A stretch of 64,000 nucleotides of DNA, taken from assembly GCA_045649685.1 (NCBI GenBank), contig JAZRQJ010000009.1, positions 115,279 to 179,278 on the forward strand, in the 5' to 3' direction. Positions within the stretch are counted from its first letter, which is position 1. Each line of letters opens with the position of its first letter. This document shows, piece by piece, positions 8,731-17,718 of the stretch. The position numbers and the translations under genes are program-made. Under the pieces are notes generated by a model. It was not told where the DNA came from. It was given only the letters and a program-made list of their open reading frames with translations, and did not search any database. Source of the stretch: RUG12519 sp045649685 (GTDB lineage: Bacteria; Bacillota; Clostridia; Oscillospirales; Ruminococcaceae).

Positions 8731-9561
8731 TTAATTATCTGTTTCACGTGAGGGAAAAAACTCATTTATTGGAAATTCTATATTTTTAAACACATCACAT
8801 GGATTTTCAGATGTGTTTGTGCATTCTTTTTCTGGAATGCAATAGTCATATACTGGAACCATCATTTGTACTTGACGTTCTATTTGAACAATTGAAAAAA
8901 TACCAATGCTTATAAAAACATTCCTCTGAGGTAATACATTTTCAAAAGAACCTTCAAAGCAAGAACATATAGAGCTTGGCAATGAACAAGAACACCATTC
9001 ACTAGCTATGTCGACACTTTCTTTAGAACAACTTGACAATAACATTGGTTCTGCAATTTGCACTGTCACTTTAGGTAGTGCTTGAGGATTTACAGAACTT
9101 GAATTTTCGTTTTGTATGTTGCTGAAAGTTTTAACGCTGCCCTCACTACCAAATAAAACAACCTTTTTGCAAAATGTACATACACCCGTTACCTCAGTAG
9201 CATTTGAAAGAGGTGAATTGTGAACAGCTAGTGTAACCAAAAAATAAAAAGTCATATCTACAGAATAGAAACCTTTATGGAACGGAACCGGTTCTACAGA
9301 CATAACAACATCCATAACTTCAACCGATTTAGGTTTTACTAAATAAGCTTCATCTATCATTGGCTGTGTGGCATCCGTAAAAAACACCCTCAGATCTTCT
9401 AAACAATCCTTATCTCCACAACTATCATATATCCTATCAGCATTTATACAAACCGCTTCACGAATATTACAATTATTTTTAGAAGTACTATTAAACGTAT
9501 TCGCTATCGTTTCATTGCTACGACTAGATTTACTAGCATTTTCAAAATTTTTGTCTAGCAT
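8731..9561 (-). CDS. Cys-rich conserved protein of unknown function
   Basis: A 276-residue protein with no signal peptide and no membrane segment. It has about 17 cysteines, for example in KNNCNIREAVCI, CTFCKK, SEWCSCSLPSSICSC and CTNTSENPC. The N-terminal 30 residues are Ser/Asn-rich and look disordered. The middle (residues about 40-130) has a regular beta-strand-like pattern with VCINADRIYDSCGDKDCLED. From memory, proteins with a similar I-x-x-x-R-V/I-x-DSC-x-DKDC stretch occur in other Clostridia as uncharacterised proteins; I cannot verify this here. A spore-coat-like or metal-binding role is only a guess. AGGAGG lies six bases before the ATG. It is monocistronic. Confidence 0.75.
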   Translation of the reverse strand: MLDKNFENASKSSRSNETIANTFNSTSKNNCNIREAVCINADRIYDSCGDKDCLEDLRVFFTDATQPMIDEAYLVKPKSVEVMDVVMSVEPVPFHKGFYSVDMTFYFLVTLAVHNSPLSNATEVTGVCTFCKKVVLFGSEGSVKTFSNIQNENSSSVNPQALPKVTVQIAEPMLLSSCSKESVDIASEWCSCSLPSSICSCFEGSFENVLPQRNVFISIGIFSIVQIERQVQMMVPVYDYCIPEKECTNTSENPCDVFKNIEFPINEFFPSRETDN

Positions 9562-9678
9562 ATTAATCCTCCTGAAATAAAATTAAAGCTCCTGCTTCAT
9601 TCCATTCTATGTAATTACATAAAAATTGTGAATATATATAATGTTATTTATTACAGATTATGTTTTTTCAATTTTTAC

Positions 9679-9707
9679 TTGATTTTTTTTTGATTATATG
9701 GTAGAAT
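9679..9707 (+). promoter_or_regulatory. Probable sigma-A promoter of rpmB
   Basis: TTGATT and TAGAAT with a 17-base spacer, about 120 bases before the rpmB start. The 9562-9827 interval otherwise holds the ribosome site of the divergent gene and a 12-base palindrome ATGTAATTACAT at 9609-9620. Confidence 0.5.
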
Positions 9708-9827
9708 TGATTGAGTTAATGGTCATTTAATTATTTTTTATTTTATATGTTGACTGTTGTGTTTAATATCAACCATGAATTTGGTTTTTTACTTAAATTT
9801 ATTTTATTTATAGGAGGTAATCCCTTT

Positions 9828-10013
9828 ATGGCTAAGTGTGATATTTGTGGTAAAGGTGTGTCTTTTGGTATAAAAGTTTCACACTCACACAGGCGTTCCA
9901 ATCGTTCTTGGAAGCCAAATATAAAGCGCGTGAAAGCAGTAGTTAGTGGCACTCCATGTCATTTAAACGCATGCACTCGTTGTTTACGTTCAGGCAAGGT
10001 TGAACGTGCTTAA
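9828..10013 (+). CDS. rpmB: 50S ribosomal protein L28 (zinc-binding form)
   Basis: A 61-residue large-subunit protein starting MAKCDICGKG. CDIC near the start and CTRC near residue 43 form the four-cysteine zinc site of the C+ type of L28. HSHRRSNRSWKPNIKRV is the conserved rRNA-binding part. I set the start at 9828 because AGGAGG at 9812-9817 lies ten bases before it; in-frame codons upstream (from 9747) encode a hydrophobic stretch foreign to L28. A strong terminator follows, so it is a single-gene unit. Confidence 0.97.
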   Translation: MAKCDICGKGVSFGIKVSHSHRRSNRSWKPNIKRVKAVVSGTPCHLNACTRCLRSGKVERA

Positions 10014-10030
10014 AAAATATCGAATTTTTG

Positions 10031-10063
10031 AATAAAGCCACGTTATACGTGGCTTTATTTTTG
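10031..10063 (+). terminator. Rho-independent terminator of rpmB
   Basis: A perfect 13-base-pair stem (10031-10043 with 10047-10059), a 3-base loop and a following T-run. Confidence 0.92.
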
Positions 10064-10088
10064 TAGATATTTATTTTATAAATTTAGA

Positions 10089-10117
10089 TTGAAATATTAA
10101 ATAATATGGTTTATAAT
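10089..10117 (+). promoter_or_regulatory. Probable sigma-A promoter of glyA-rarA
   Basis: TTGAAA and TATAAT with a 17-base spacer, 39 bases before the glyA ATG and just after the rpmB terminator. Confidence 0.7.
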
Positions 10118-10156
10118 CGAATTATAAATTATAAATTACATTTGGAGGTTTTGTTA

Positions 10157-11410
10157 ATGTTTGAATCCAACATGAATAACATGGAACTATTGAAAGATTA
10201 TGATATGGAAGTAAGTAATGCTTTAGAGCAAGAGCTAAATCGTCAACGTAACAACATAGAACTTATCGCAAGTGAAAATATTGTTTCTCCAGCTGTTATG
10301 GCTGCTATGGGATCAATATTGACAAATAAATATGCTGAAGGATATCCTTCTAAACGCTATTATGGTGGCTGCCAATACGTAGATATCGTAGAAAATATAG
10401 CAATTGAACGTGCTAAAAAATTATTTAATGCAAATTTTGCTAATGTTCAACCACATTCTGGAGCTAATGCTAATAATGCTGTTTACTTTGCATTTTTAAA
10501 ACCAGGCGATACAGTTTTGGGTTTGAGTCTTGCTGAAGGAGGACATCTAACTCACGGATCCCCTGTTAATATGTCTGGATCTTACTATAACTTCATACCT
10601 TACGGTTTAAATGAAAAAACTCAATATATCGATTATGATGTTATGGAAGAATTAGCAATGAAACATAAACCTAAACTAATAGTTGCTGGTGCTTCAGCTT
10701 ATCCAAGAATTATTGACTTTAAAACAATTTCAGAAATTGCAAAAAAAATTGGTGCTCTTTTAATGGTAGATATTGCACATATTGCTGGATTAATAGCAGC
10801 TGGATTGCATCCATCCCCTTTCCCATATGCAGACATTGTAACATCAACTACTCATAAAACTCTACGCGGTCCAAGAGGTGGCTTGATTTTGAGTAACGAT
10901 GAAGAAATAGCAAAAAAAATAAACAAAGCTATTTTCCCCGGAACTCAAGGAGGTCCTTTAATGCACGTTATTGCAGGAAAAGCTGTATGTTTTGGTGAAG
11001 CTTTAAAAGATGACTTTAAAGTTTATCAAGAAAATGTTGTAAAAAATTCAAAAAAATTAGCTGAAGAAATGGTTAAAAAAGGATTCAACTTAGTTTCAAA
11101 TGGAACAGATAACCACCTAATGTTAGTAGATTTAAGAAACTTTGATGTTACAGGAAAAGAACTCGAGAAAAATCTTGACGAAGTTCACATCACCGTAAAT
11201 AAAAATGCAATTCCTAACGACCCACAAAGTCCATTCGTAACTAGCGGAATAAGAATTGGAACACCTGCAGTTACAACAAGAGGATTTAAAGAAGCAGATA
11301 TGGAAAAGATTGCTGAGTGTATATATCTAACAGCAGAAGATCATGCTAGTAACTCTAAAAAATGTTCTGAAATTGTATCAGATCTATGCAATAAGTATCC
11401 AATTTATTAA
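10157..11410 (+). CDS. glyA: Serine hydroxymethyltransferase
   Basis: A PLP enzyme that converts serine and tetrahydrofolate to glycine and 5,10-methylene-tetrahydrofolate, the main one-carbon source. The 417-residue product has NIELIASENIVS near the N-terminus, NKYAEGYPSKRYYGG, and the PLP-lysine in TSTTHKTLRGPRGG. Start ATG at 10157 has GGAGG eight bases upstream; an earlier in-frame ATG at 10106 lies inside the promoter and is rejected. rarA follows by 23 bases and is likely co-transcribed. Confidence 0.97.
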   Translation: MFESNMNNMELLKDYDMEVSNALEQELNRQRNNIELIASENIVSPAVMAAMGSILTNKYAEGYPSKRYYGGCQYVDIVENIAIERAKKLFNANFANVQPHSGANANNAVYFAFLKPGDTVLGLSLAEGGHLTHGSPVNMSGSYYNFIPYGLNEKTQYIDYDVMEELAMKHKPKLIVAGASAYPRIIDFKTISEIAKKIGALLMVDIAHIAGLIAAGLHPSPFPYADIVTSTTHKTLRGPRGGLILSNDEEIAKKINKAIFPGTQGGPLMHVIAGKAVCFGEALKDDFKVYQENVVKNSKKLAEEMVKKGFNLVSNGTDNHLMLVDLRNFDVTGKELEKNLDEVHITVNKNAIPNDPQSPFVTSGIRIGTPAVTTRGFKEADMEKIAECIYLTAEDHASNSKKCSEIVSDLCNKYPIY

Positions 11411-11433
11411 AAATTATCAAAGAGGTGTTTATT

Positions 11434-12678
11434 TTGCCCTTAGCAGATCGAATCAGACCTAAATCTTTAGATGACATAGTTGGTCAACGTCATCTTTTAG
11501 AAGATGGTCAGCCATTTAGGTCAATTATCGAATCAAAATACCTTCCAAATATGATTTTTTATGGTCCTTCTGGAACAGGTAAAACAACCGTAGCAAAAAT
11601 AATAGCTAAGAAAGTTAACATTAGGATGCACTATCTTAATGGCACCAACGCCTCTTTATCAGACATTAAAGATATAATATCCGAAACAAACACAATTGTT
11701 GGTCAAAATGGAGTATTGTTGTATTTGGATGAAATACAATATTTAAACAAAAAACAACAACAAAGTTTGTTAGAATATATTGAAAATGGAAGCATAACTT
11801 TAATTGCAGCAACAACAGAAAATCCATATTTTTACATTTATAATGCGATTTTGAGTAGATCTACTGTTTTTGAATTTAAACCTGTTTCACACGATGACAT
11901 AATACCGGCAATTAAAAGAGCTTTTTTACATATGGAAAAAGAATTAAATGCCAATATAAATTATGATGACGTACTTGATCACATTGCATATAATTGTGGT
12001 GGAGATGTGAGAAAAGCAATAAATACTGTTGAACTCTGTGCTATATCTGCAAAAGATTTTCACGTCACATTGGATCTTGCAAAAAAATTAACTCAGAGAA
12101 GTGGAAATAAATATGATCGTCAAGGAGACGAACACTACGATCTTTTATCTGCTCTACAAAAATCCATAAGAGGAAGTGACGAAAATGCAGCACTGCACTA
12201 TTTGGCACGTCTTTTGGATTCTGGCAACATTATATCTCCTTGTAGACGTCTTTTAGTAATTGCATGTGAAGATATCGGTTTAGCTTATCCAAACGTGATT
12301 CCTATAGTAAAATCTTGTGTAGATATTGCTTTTCAATTAGGTCTTCCAGAAGCTAGAATTCCTCTAGCCAATGCTGTTATTCTTCTAGCAACTTCTCCAA
12401 AATCTAACAGTGCTTATTGCGCCATAAACGAAGCTCTAAATGATGTAAAAAAAGGCAAAATTGGTGAATTTCCTCGATGTTTGCAAAACATGCATTTTGA
12501 TGGTGAAGGAAATGAAAATATAGGTCAAAATTATAAATATCCACATAATTTTAACAATCATTTTGTTAAACAACAATATATGCCAGATATTTTAAAAGAC
12601 ACGTGTTATTACCAATTTGGAAATAACAAAACAGAACAATTAGCATTAAAATACAGAACAAAGATATTGGAGGACTGA
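11434..12678 (+). CDS. rarA: Replication-associated recombination protein A (RarA/MgsA AAA+ ATPase)
   Basis: A clamp-loader-like AAA+ ATPase that acts at stalled replication forks. Visible motifs are PLADRIRPKSLDDIVGQRHL at the N-terminus, Walker A GPSGTGKTT, Walker B LYLDEIQ, and a C-terminal MgsA domain ending in YPHNFNNHFVKQQYMP. I chose the TTG at 11434, eight bases after GAGG, giving 414 residues. A GTG at 11425 would lie within the ribosome site. It shares a transcript with glyA and the small membrane protein that starts four bases after its stop. Confidence 0.93.
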   Translation: MPLADRIRPKSLDDIVGQRHLLEDGQPFRSIIESKYLPNMIFYGPSGTGKTTVAKIIAKKVNIRMHYLNGTNASLSDIKDIISETNTIVGQNGVLLYLDEIQYLNKKQQQSLLEYIENGSITLIAATTENPYFYIYNAILSRSTVFEFKPVSHDDIIPAIKRAFLHMEKELNANINYDDVLDHIAYNCGGDVRKAINTVELCAISAKDFHVTLDLAKKLTQRSGNKYDRQGDEHYDLLSALQKSIRGSDENAALHYLARLLDSGNIISPCRRLLVIACEDIGLAYPNVIPIVKSCVDIAFQLGLPEARIPLANAVILLATSPKSNSAYCAINEALNDVKKGKIGEFPRCLQNMHFDGEGNENIGQNYKYPHNFNNHFVKQQYMPDILKDTCYYQFGNNKTEQLALKYRTKILED

Positions 12679-12682
12679 TCAA

Positions 12683-13042
12683 ATGTTTGTTGAATCTATT
12701 GCAATAATAGTGGTAATAATGTTGATATTTATAATATTTTTAAGAGAGCACCGCATTGAATATGCCAAAACAGCTGCAATACTAACAATATTACCAGCAT
12801 CATATGCTCTTTCTTATTTTATTTCATATATAATTAACAAACTATTTTCAATAAATTCAACATATGTAATATTCTATGGCGTAATTATTGGTTTAATATT
12901 AACGTGTATATTAATTGGATGCATGGCATATGCAATAAACCAAAAAAAATTGAGAATAATATATGTTAGCATGAACGGTTTATTTGTATTAACTTTAACT
13001 ATAATAATGATGGTAAAAATACCGTTTCAAATATTAAAATAA
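12683..13042 (+). CDS. Small membrane protein of unknown function
   Basis: A 119-residue protein made of four hydrophobic segments (about residues 4-20, 30-52, 60-84 and 92-115) joined by short charged turns. No family is recognised. Its GGAGG site overlaps the end of rarA, so translation is probably coupled to rarA. It ends the plus-strand run and is followed by a bidirectional terminator. Confidence 0.7.
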   Translation: MFVESIAIIVVIMLIFIIFLREHRIEYAKTAAILTILPASYALSYFISYIINKLFSINSTYVIFYGVIIGLILTCILIGCMAYAINQKKLRIIYVSMNGLFVLTLTIIMMVKIPFQILK

Positions 13043-13057
13043 AAAAGATTATAGTAG

Positions 13058-13092
13058 AAAAATCGGATACAGTAAAATGTATCCGATTTTTT
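13058..13092. terminator. Bidirectional terminator at the left edge of the RiPP operon
   Basis: A perfect 14-base-pair stem (13058-13071 with 13078-13091), loop GTAAAA, A-run on one side and T-run on the other, between convergent genes. Stem core TCGGATACA. It is nearly identical to the hairpin at 18083-18119. Confidence 0.92.
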
Positions 13093-13105
13093 GTTTAACA
13101 ATATT

Positions 13106-13978
13106 TCATTTTTTATTACCACATATAACTCCAAACATAATGTCTTCTATTCTAGCACTTTCTATCTTTGAATCAGGTAATTTCGAAGATATATCAGTTT
13201 TAACACCATAATATATTCCAATAAATACATTAGATTGTTTTTGAACATTCAAAAACAATTTTTCATTTTCTTGGTTTAAATATGACATATTTCCTTCTAC
13301 TTTAAAATAGCTATTTCTTATAGTTTGAATATCTTTTTGAAAAACTATCTCTCCATCATTAATAAACACTATGTCATTAGCAACTTCCTCTATATCAGTA
13401 GTTATATGTGATGAAAAAAGTATACTTATTCCACTTGATGCAAGATCTCTCATAATTTTCATTAATTCAATTCTCGCTAAAGGATCAAGTCCACTTGTCG
13501 GCTCATCCATAACTATCAATTCTGCATGATGAGATAATGCCAAAGCTATAGAATATTGTAGTTTCATTCCTTTAGAAAGTGTCTTCACTTTTTTATTCAA
13601 CGGCAAATTAAACTTTTTAATATATTTTTTAAATATCTCATCGTCCCAATCGGAATACGCACTGTCAACTATTTTTTTCATTTGATTTAAAGTTAAATTT
13701 GGATAATAATAATTTCCATCAAAAACAAATGCCATTCGATTTTTTAGAATACTTTCATTTTTTTTATTTATAACTTCACCAAAAAGTTCTATTTTTCCTT
13801 TACTTGGTATTACAAGTCCCGCTAACGACTTAATTACAGTAGTCTTACCAGCACCATTTATTCCAACAAATCCTGTTATTTTACCTTTTTTTACACACAT
13901 ATCTATATCTTTCAAAGAAAATGAATCATAATTTTTTGACAACTTTGACACCTTTAAAATTATATCGCTGTTATTCAT
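13106..13978 (-). CDS. ABC transporter ATP-binding protein of the RiPP operon
   Basis: A 290-residue ATPase. Walker A GINGAGKT is at residues 39-46, the signature LSKGMKLQ at 134-141, Walker B LIVMDEP at 154-160, and the switch His in FSSHI near 190. The last 80 residues form an extra domain of the kind seen in YhcH/YtrB-like subunits that pair with ABC-2-type permeases. The only matching permease nearby is the product of 17066-17698, at the other end of the operon. Together they probably export the modified peptide or give self-immunity, as YydIJ does in the Bacillus epipeptide locus; that role is inferred. It is the last gene before the terminator. Confidence 0.88.
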   Translation of the reverse strand: MNNSDIILKVSKLSKNYDSFSLKDIDMCVKKGKITGFVGINGAGKTTVIKSLAGLVIPSKGKIELFGEVINKKNESILKNRMAFVFDGNYYYPNLTLNQMKKIVDSAYSDWDDEIFKKYIKKFNLPLNKKVKTLSKGMKLQYSIALALSHHAELIVMDEPTSGLDPLARIELMKIMRDLASSGISILFSSHITTDIEEVANDIVFINDGEIVFQKDIQTIRNSYFKVEGNMSYLNQENEKLFLNVQKQSNVFIGIYYGVKTDISSKLPDSKIESARIEDIMFGVICGNKK

Positions 13979-14007
13979 ATATATATAACCTCTTTAAATT
14001 AAAAATT

Positions 14008-14595
14008 TTATAAATCTTTAAGTTTGTTTATTATTTCATGCGATAAATTACTATTCAAAAAATAATCTTTTATAAAAACATTACGTTTAAATAACAAGTT
14101 ATCCACGATACCACATTGAGACGATGAAGAAAATACTTCATACAATTTTGACTTAGATAATATTACACTTTTTTTAACATCAACTGTATACACAAAATTA
14201 AAGCTAAAATCTACGCTATATACCAATATGTCTAATTCATTCTTAATCCATCTCATATATTTTATAATACTAAATTTATTATAATTAGATTTTGAATCTA
14301 AAGAAATATCATTTTTTTCGAAATTCTCACATGTATAAACATTAGAATTTGTTAAACATTTATCTATTAATTCACTAATTTGTTCAATCTCACAACTACC
14401 TGAAACTGAAAAATCAGAATATTTTTCGTTTGTTTGAAATGAAATAAAAAAATAATCTATATTTTTAATTTCACGAGAAATTTTACCATCTGAAAATTTA
14501 AAAAATAAACTTTTTTCAAATGTATAATTAATATTATAATCTTGTATATTTTTAATAACAAATAATTTTTTAATATCATATATTTTTTTATACAT
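14008..14595 (-). CDS. Unknown protein overlapping tldD, possible TldE-like partner
   Basis: A 195-residue soluble protein rich in Lys, Asn, Ile, Phe and Ser, with no signal peptide, no membrane segment and no recognised motif. Its ATG at 14595 lies inside the end of the TldD gene (eight-base overlap), with GAAGGTG as ribosome site, so the two are translationally coupled. Known TldD proteins work as a heterodimer with TldE (PmbA), a homologue lacking the zinc motif. The position suggests that this gene supplies that partner in much shortened and diverged form, but I see no direct similarity. It could equally be an immunity or peptide-binding protein. Confidence 0.6.
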   Translation of the reverse strand: MYKKIYDIKKLFVIKNIQDYNINYTFEKSLFFKFSDGKISREIKNIDYFFISFQTNEKYSDFSVSGSCEIEQISELIDKCLTNSNVYTCENFEKNDISLDSKSNYNKFSIIKYMRWIKNELDILVYSVDFSFNFVYTVDVKKSVILSKSKLYEVFSSSSQCGIVDNLLFKRNVFIKDYFLNSNLSHEIINKLKDL

Positions 14596-15751
14596 AAAAA
14601 TCACCTTCAACCACAAGATTATTTATACTTATAGTTGGTGATCCTGTTGCCACTCTAACGGTTTGTCCCAATTTAAAACAATATCCTCCAAAAAATTTTA
14701 AATCATTTCCTATATACTCTATCGAATTAAAGTGTTTCAATATATTTCCTGATATTTTTAAGTTTCCAATAAAATTTTGAATTTCATTATTATTTATTAC
14801 AAAGCCTACACCGTTTAGTTCAAAATTTCCATTGTTAGGATCAACACCACCAAAATGTGTTTTATAAATAAAAATACACTTTTTATATTTATTTATTATC
14901 ATTTCTTCATTCATATCACCAAAAGGCTCAATATAGGTACACCTCATTCTTGGTAAAACATTATATTTATAATTTTCTCTTCTTCCTGTACCAGATATTT
15001 TAGATTTTGTGTTATTTCGAAAATCTAATGATAAAACATCTGATATTACTCCATTTTTTACCAAATTCACAGGCGACATATAAACACCCATATCATCATA
15101 TTTATTAATACCAGTTAACTCAACTGCCACTTCAGGATTATCTGTAACATTTAAGGTTTCTGAAAATTTTAAATTTTTATATTTATCCGAGTAATATTTA
15201 TAAATATCATGTTCCAAAGTATGTCCTAATATTTCATGTACTAAAAATCCTGCTGCATTCGCAGAAAAAACTACAGGCATATTTTCACACACTTTATGAT
15301 TTTTACTTGATGCCGTATATTCTAAAAAATTTTTATTTTTATCTATAACTTGAGTTATTCTATGCTCTAAATCATTAAAATTATTATTTATAATTGGTAT
15401 TTCCTCTACAATAAAATTATCATTTCGTGTGAAAACCAACTTAAAAAAACCATAGTTTCTAAATTCTTCTATATCATTAATAATCACTTTTTCATTGTGT
15501 AAGTACAAATAACTCAAAAAATCTACATTTTTATTTATTTGTAAGATAAATTTATGTAACTTTTTTAACTTGTTTTCTGAAATAGTTGATTTAATTTCTT
15601 CTTCTGACATATTATAGTCATCCGTAGAAATCAAAACATCTCCATTTGCCTTTTCTAAACGTTTACCACTATCAGATTTTATACTATATTTTAACATGTC
15701 ATTTTTTTGTTCTATCGATATATCAAAAGTACTTTGCTTATAAACTAACAT
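14588..15751 (-). CDS. TldD-type zinc metallopeptidase of the RiPP operon
   Basis: A 387-residue member of the TldD/PmbA (U62) family. The zinc motif HEILGH has His172, Glu173 and His177, followed by TLEHD, as in TldD. The third ligand is Cys358 in GGYCFKLGQTVRVATGSPT, which matches the C-terminal Cys segment of E. coli TldD, so the active site looks intact. It is shorter than typical TldD (about 450-480), mainly in the N-terminal domain. TldD/TldE mature the microcin B17 peptide in E. coli by cutting within a narrow hole that accepts only unfolded chains. Here it lies between the radical SAM gene (13-base gap) and the unknown gene it overlaps, which suggests removal of the leader from the modified peptide. 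Confidence 0.88.
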   Translation of the reverse strand: MLVYKQSTFDISIEQKNDMLKYSIKSDSGKRLEKANGDVLISTDDYNMSEEEIKSTISENKLKKLHKFILQINKNVDFLSYLYLHNEKVIINDIEEFRNYGFFKLVFTRNDNFIVEEIPIINNNFNDLEHRITQVIDKNKNFLEYTASSKNHKVCENMPVVFSANAAGFLVHEILGHTLEHDIYKYYSDKYKNLKFSETLNVTDNPEVAVELTGINKYDDMGVYMSPVNLVKNGVISDVLSLDFRNNTKSKISGTGRRENYKYNVLPRMRCTYIEPFGDMNEEMIINKYKKCIFIYKTHFGGVDPNNGNFELNGVGFVINNNEIQNFIGNLKISGNILKHFNSIEYIGNDLKFFGGYCFKLGQTVRVATGSPTISINNLVVEGDFYV

Positions 15752-15764
15752 ATATACATACCTT

Positions 15765-17045
15765 TTATTTTATAAATTGATCTAAAATCAGTTTCTGCTT
15801 ATTATACCATTCACAATGTTTTACATCTCGTTTTTGAGCTAATCCTTGAGAAATACAATTTTTACAATTTTCTATTTCTTTACATGAATGACATAATTCT
15901 TCACACGGAGAGACCAATTCATGAAATTTTTGTCCACCATTTTTCATAATCTCTTTAATAGATTTTTGATTTAAATTTCCCAACACTAAATTTGCTGTAG
16001 GACATGGCGCTATATCCATATTAGCTTTTATTGTTAATATTGTACTTCCTGCTCCACAATTTTTCTGTTTTGAATCACAAGGAAGTTTTACAACGAAATT
16101 CTCATCACTATACTTAGAACTAAGCAATTTTAAAAATTCTTTATATTCATATAATTCAACAGTAGAAACAATATTATTTTTAATAGAATTGCCCACGTTG
16201 ATAATTAGTCCAATTTCTATCAATGATACTCCCAAACTTTTTGCCAAGCATACTAGTTCTTCTATTTCTTTTTTAGATTGAGTTGTAATTACTGTTCCTA
16301 TTTGACAATCTATTTCATTTTTTACCATTTCTTTTATAAATTGTATAGCACGTTGGTATGATTGATCATTATTTCGTATAAAATTATGCGATTTCTCGCT
16401 ACCATCTAAACTAACTCTAACAAAGCTTCCAGCAACTTCTTTTAATCTACGCAAACATTTAATAATATTTTCGTCTAAAACCATACCGCTAGTAGATATT
16501 GAAACTATTATGCCTCTATCGATAAGATTATTTAATATATATTCAAAATGTAGGTTAGTTAAGGCTTCTCCACCTGTAAGCTGGACCTGAAAAGTTCCAC
16601 TAATATCTATTACATTTAATATTTTGTCTATATTCTCCAAATCACAAACAACATTATTTTTACTTTCTAAATAGCAATGTTTGCAATCTAAAGGACAAAA
16701 ATCTGTTATTTCCCAAATAATTACATCAGGAAAGAATATTTTAGAACTTCCACGCTTTATATTAGAGGGTTTTGGCGATTCTAAAAATTCTATTAAATCT
16801 AAACTCATCATCTGTTGTAAAAAAGGCTCCACATTATTCCTAACTTCTTCCTCTGAAGAAGAATACTTTTCACATAAAGCACTTATAATATCATCTTTTG
16901 AATAACTACCATTACAATATGATAATATATTATATGCACTCTCATTAATTTTAAGAGAATTTCTTGTTTTATTTTTGAAAAATGAACAACTGTAATAGTC
17001 AGGCGCACATTTTACAAATGATTTTTCACACAATTTTAAAAACAT
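15765..17045 (-). CDS. Radical SAM/SPASM peptide-modifying enzyme with PqqD-like N-terminal domain
   Basis: A 426-residue enzyme in three parts. Residues 1-90 look like a PqqD/RRE domain, the fold that binds leader peptides. The radical SAM domain carries C117-x3-C121-x2-C124 (CPLDCKHC) for the 4Fe-4S cluster, then LTGGEAL for SAM binding. The C-terminal part (about 320-415) has Cys-rich SPASM-type spacing: CGAGSTILTI, APCPTA, SPCEELCHSCKEIENCKNC, for extra clusters. The same architecture occurs in sactipeptide synthases such as AlbA, which link Cys sulphur to alpha-carbons. The substrate here is most likely the peptide encoded at 17780-17950, which has two Cys. The chemistry (thioether, epimerisation or C-C bond) cannot be told from sequence. 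Confidence 0.9.
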   Translation of the reverse strand: MFLKLCEKSFVKCAPDYYSCSFFKNKTRNSLKINESAYNILSYCNGSYSKDDIISALCEKYSSSEEEVRNNVEPFLQQMMSLDLIEFLESPKPSNIKRGSSKIFFPDVIIWEITDFCPLDCKHCYLESKNNVVCDLENIDKILNVIDISGTFQVQLTGGEALTNLHFEYILNNLIDRGIIVSISTSGMVLDENIIKCLRRLKEVAGSFVRVSLDGSEKSHNFIRNNDQSYQRAIQFIKEMVKNEIDCQIGTVITTQSKKEIEELVCLAKSLGVSLIEIGLIINVGNSIKNNIVSTVELYEYKEFLKLLSSKYSDENFVVKLPCDSKQKNCGAGSTILTIKANMDIAPCPTANLVLGNLNQKSIKEIMKNGGQKFHELVSPCEELCHSCKEIENCKNCISQGLAQKRDVKHCEWYNKQKLILDQFIK

Positions 17046-17065
17046 ATATTTCTAACCTCATCACA

Positions 17066-17698
17066 TTAAAGATCTTGAATTCTAAAAATTTTATTTGAAA
17101 TAAATATGGAAAGTCCAATAACCACTATAGATAAAATAGTACATATACACGCTGTATACTTAAAGCCCAAATTAATAATATTATCAAATTTTATATAAAT
17201 AGGCAAACATTCCATTAAACATAATAAAACACCAGCAACCATGGTTTTTAGAAATGCACTCCAATTAAAAAAACAAAGTGGCGTCATACATGCTATAGCA
17301 ATACTTGTAAATAAAACATTAAGCAAAAAAGAAATAATTAAATTTACATTTACAAGATCAAATCCTAAATTAAAATAAAAAAGCAAATAACTAGTACCAA
17401 TCTGAAAAATTGAAACCAAAATCAAAAAAATATATTTAGATAAAACTAAATCAGTTCGCGTATATGAAGTAGTAATCAAAAAATCTTCCCCTTTTTGCTT
17501 TTCCTTAAATTGAAAGTAACACGCATTTAACATAAAAATTAACGTTACCATTAACATATTGATAGCAGTAAATACTTTATCTTGTGAAAGTGAAAAAAAA
17601 GGTATGAGAAAAGCATAAAATATTGATACTACTACCACTTGTTTTTGTGTTAAAATATCTTTGTATATTAATTTAAAATATTTTTTTAAATTTAGCAC
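17066..17698 (-). CDS. ABC-2-type permease of the RiPP operon
   Basis: A 210-residue integral membrane protein with about six hydrophobic segments and a short charged loop EKQKGEDFLITTSYTRTDL after the second. That loop resembles the coupling region of the small ABC-2 permeases (ABC2_membrane_5 type) that work with YhcH/YtrB-like ATPases. It starts 81 bases after the precursor gene and beyond the attenuator hairpin, and ends 20 bases before the radical SAM gene. The ATPase partner is probably the product of 13106-13978. Confidence 0.8.
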   Translation of the reverse strand: MLNLKKYFKLIYKDILTQKQVVVVSIFYAFLIPFFSLSQDKVFTAINMLMVTLIFMLNACYFQFKEKQKGEDFLITTSYTRTDLVLSKYIFLILVSIFQIGTSYLLFYFNLGFDLVNVNLIISFLLNVLFTSIAIACMTPLCFFNWSAFLKTMVAGVLLCLMECLPIYIKFDNIINLGFKYTACICTILSIVVIGLSIFISNKIFRIQDL

Positions 17699-17718
17699 AT
17701 CTTTATACCCTTTCTAAT

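Noticed and set aside
9609..9620. 12-base palindrome ATGTAATTACAT
   Set aside because: It is made only of A/T-rich sequence likely by chance in this base composition; no regulator or second copy was seen, so it is not listed as an operator.
9747..9827. N-terminal extension of L28 with a hydrophobic stretch
   Set aside because: AGGAGG lies in the middle of it at the right distance from the ATG at 9828, and L28 proteins start MAKCD-like; the extension is untranslated leader.
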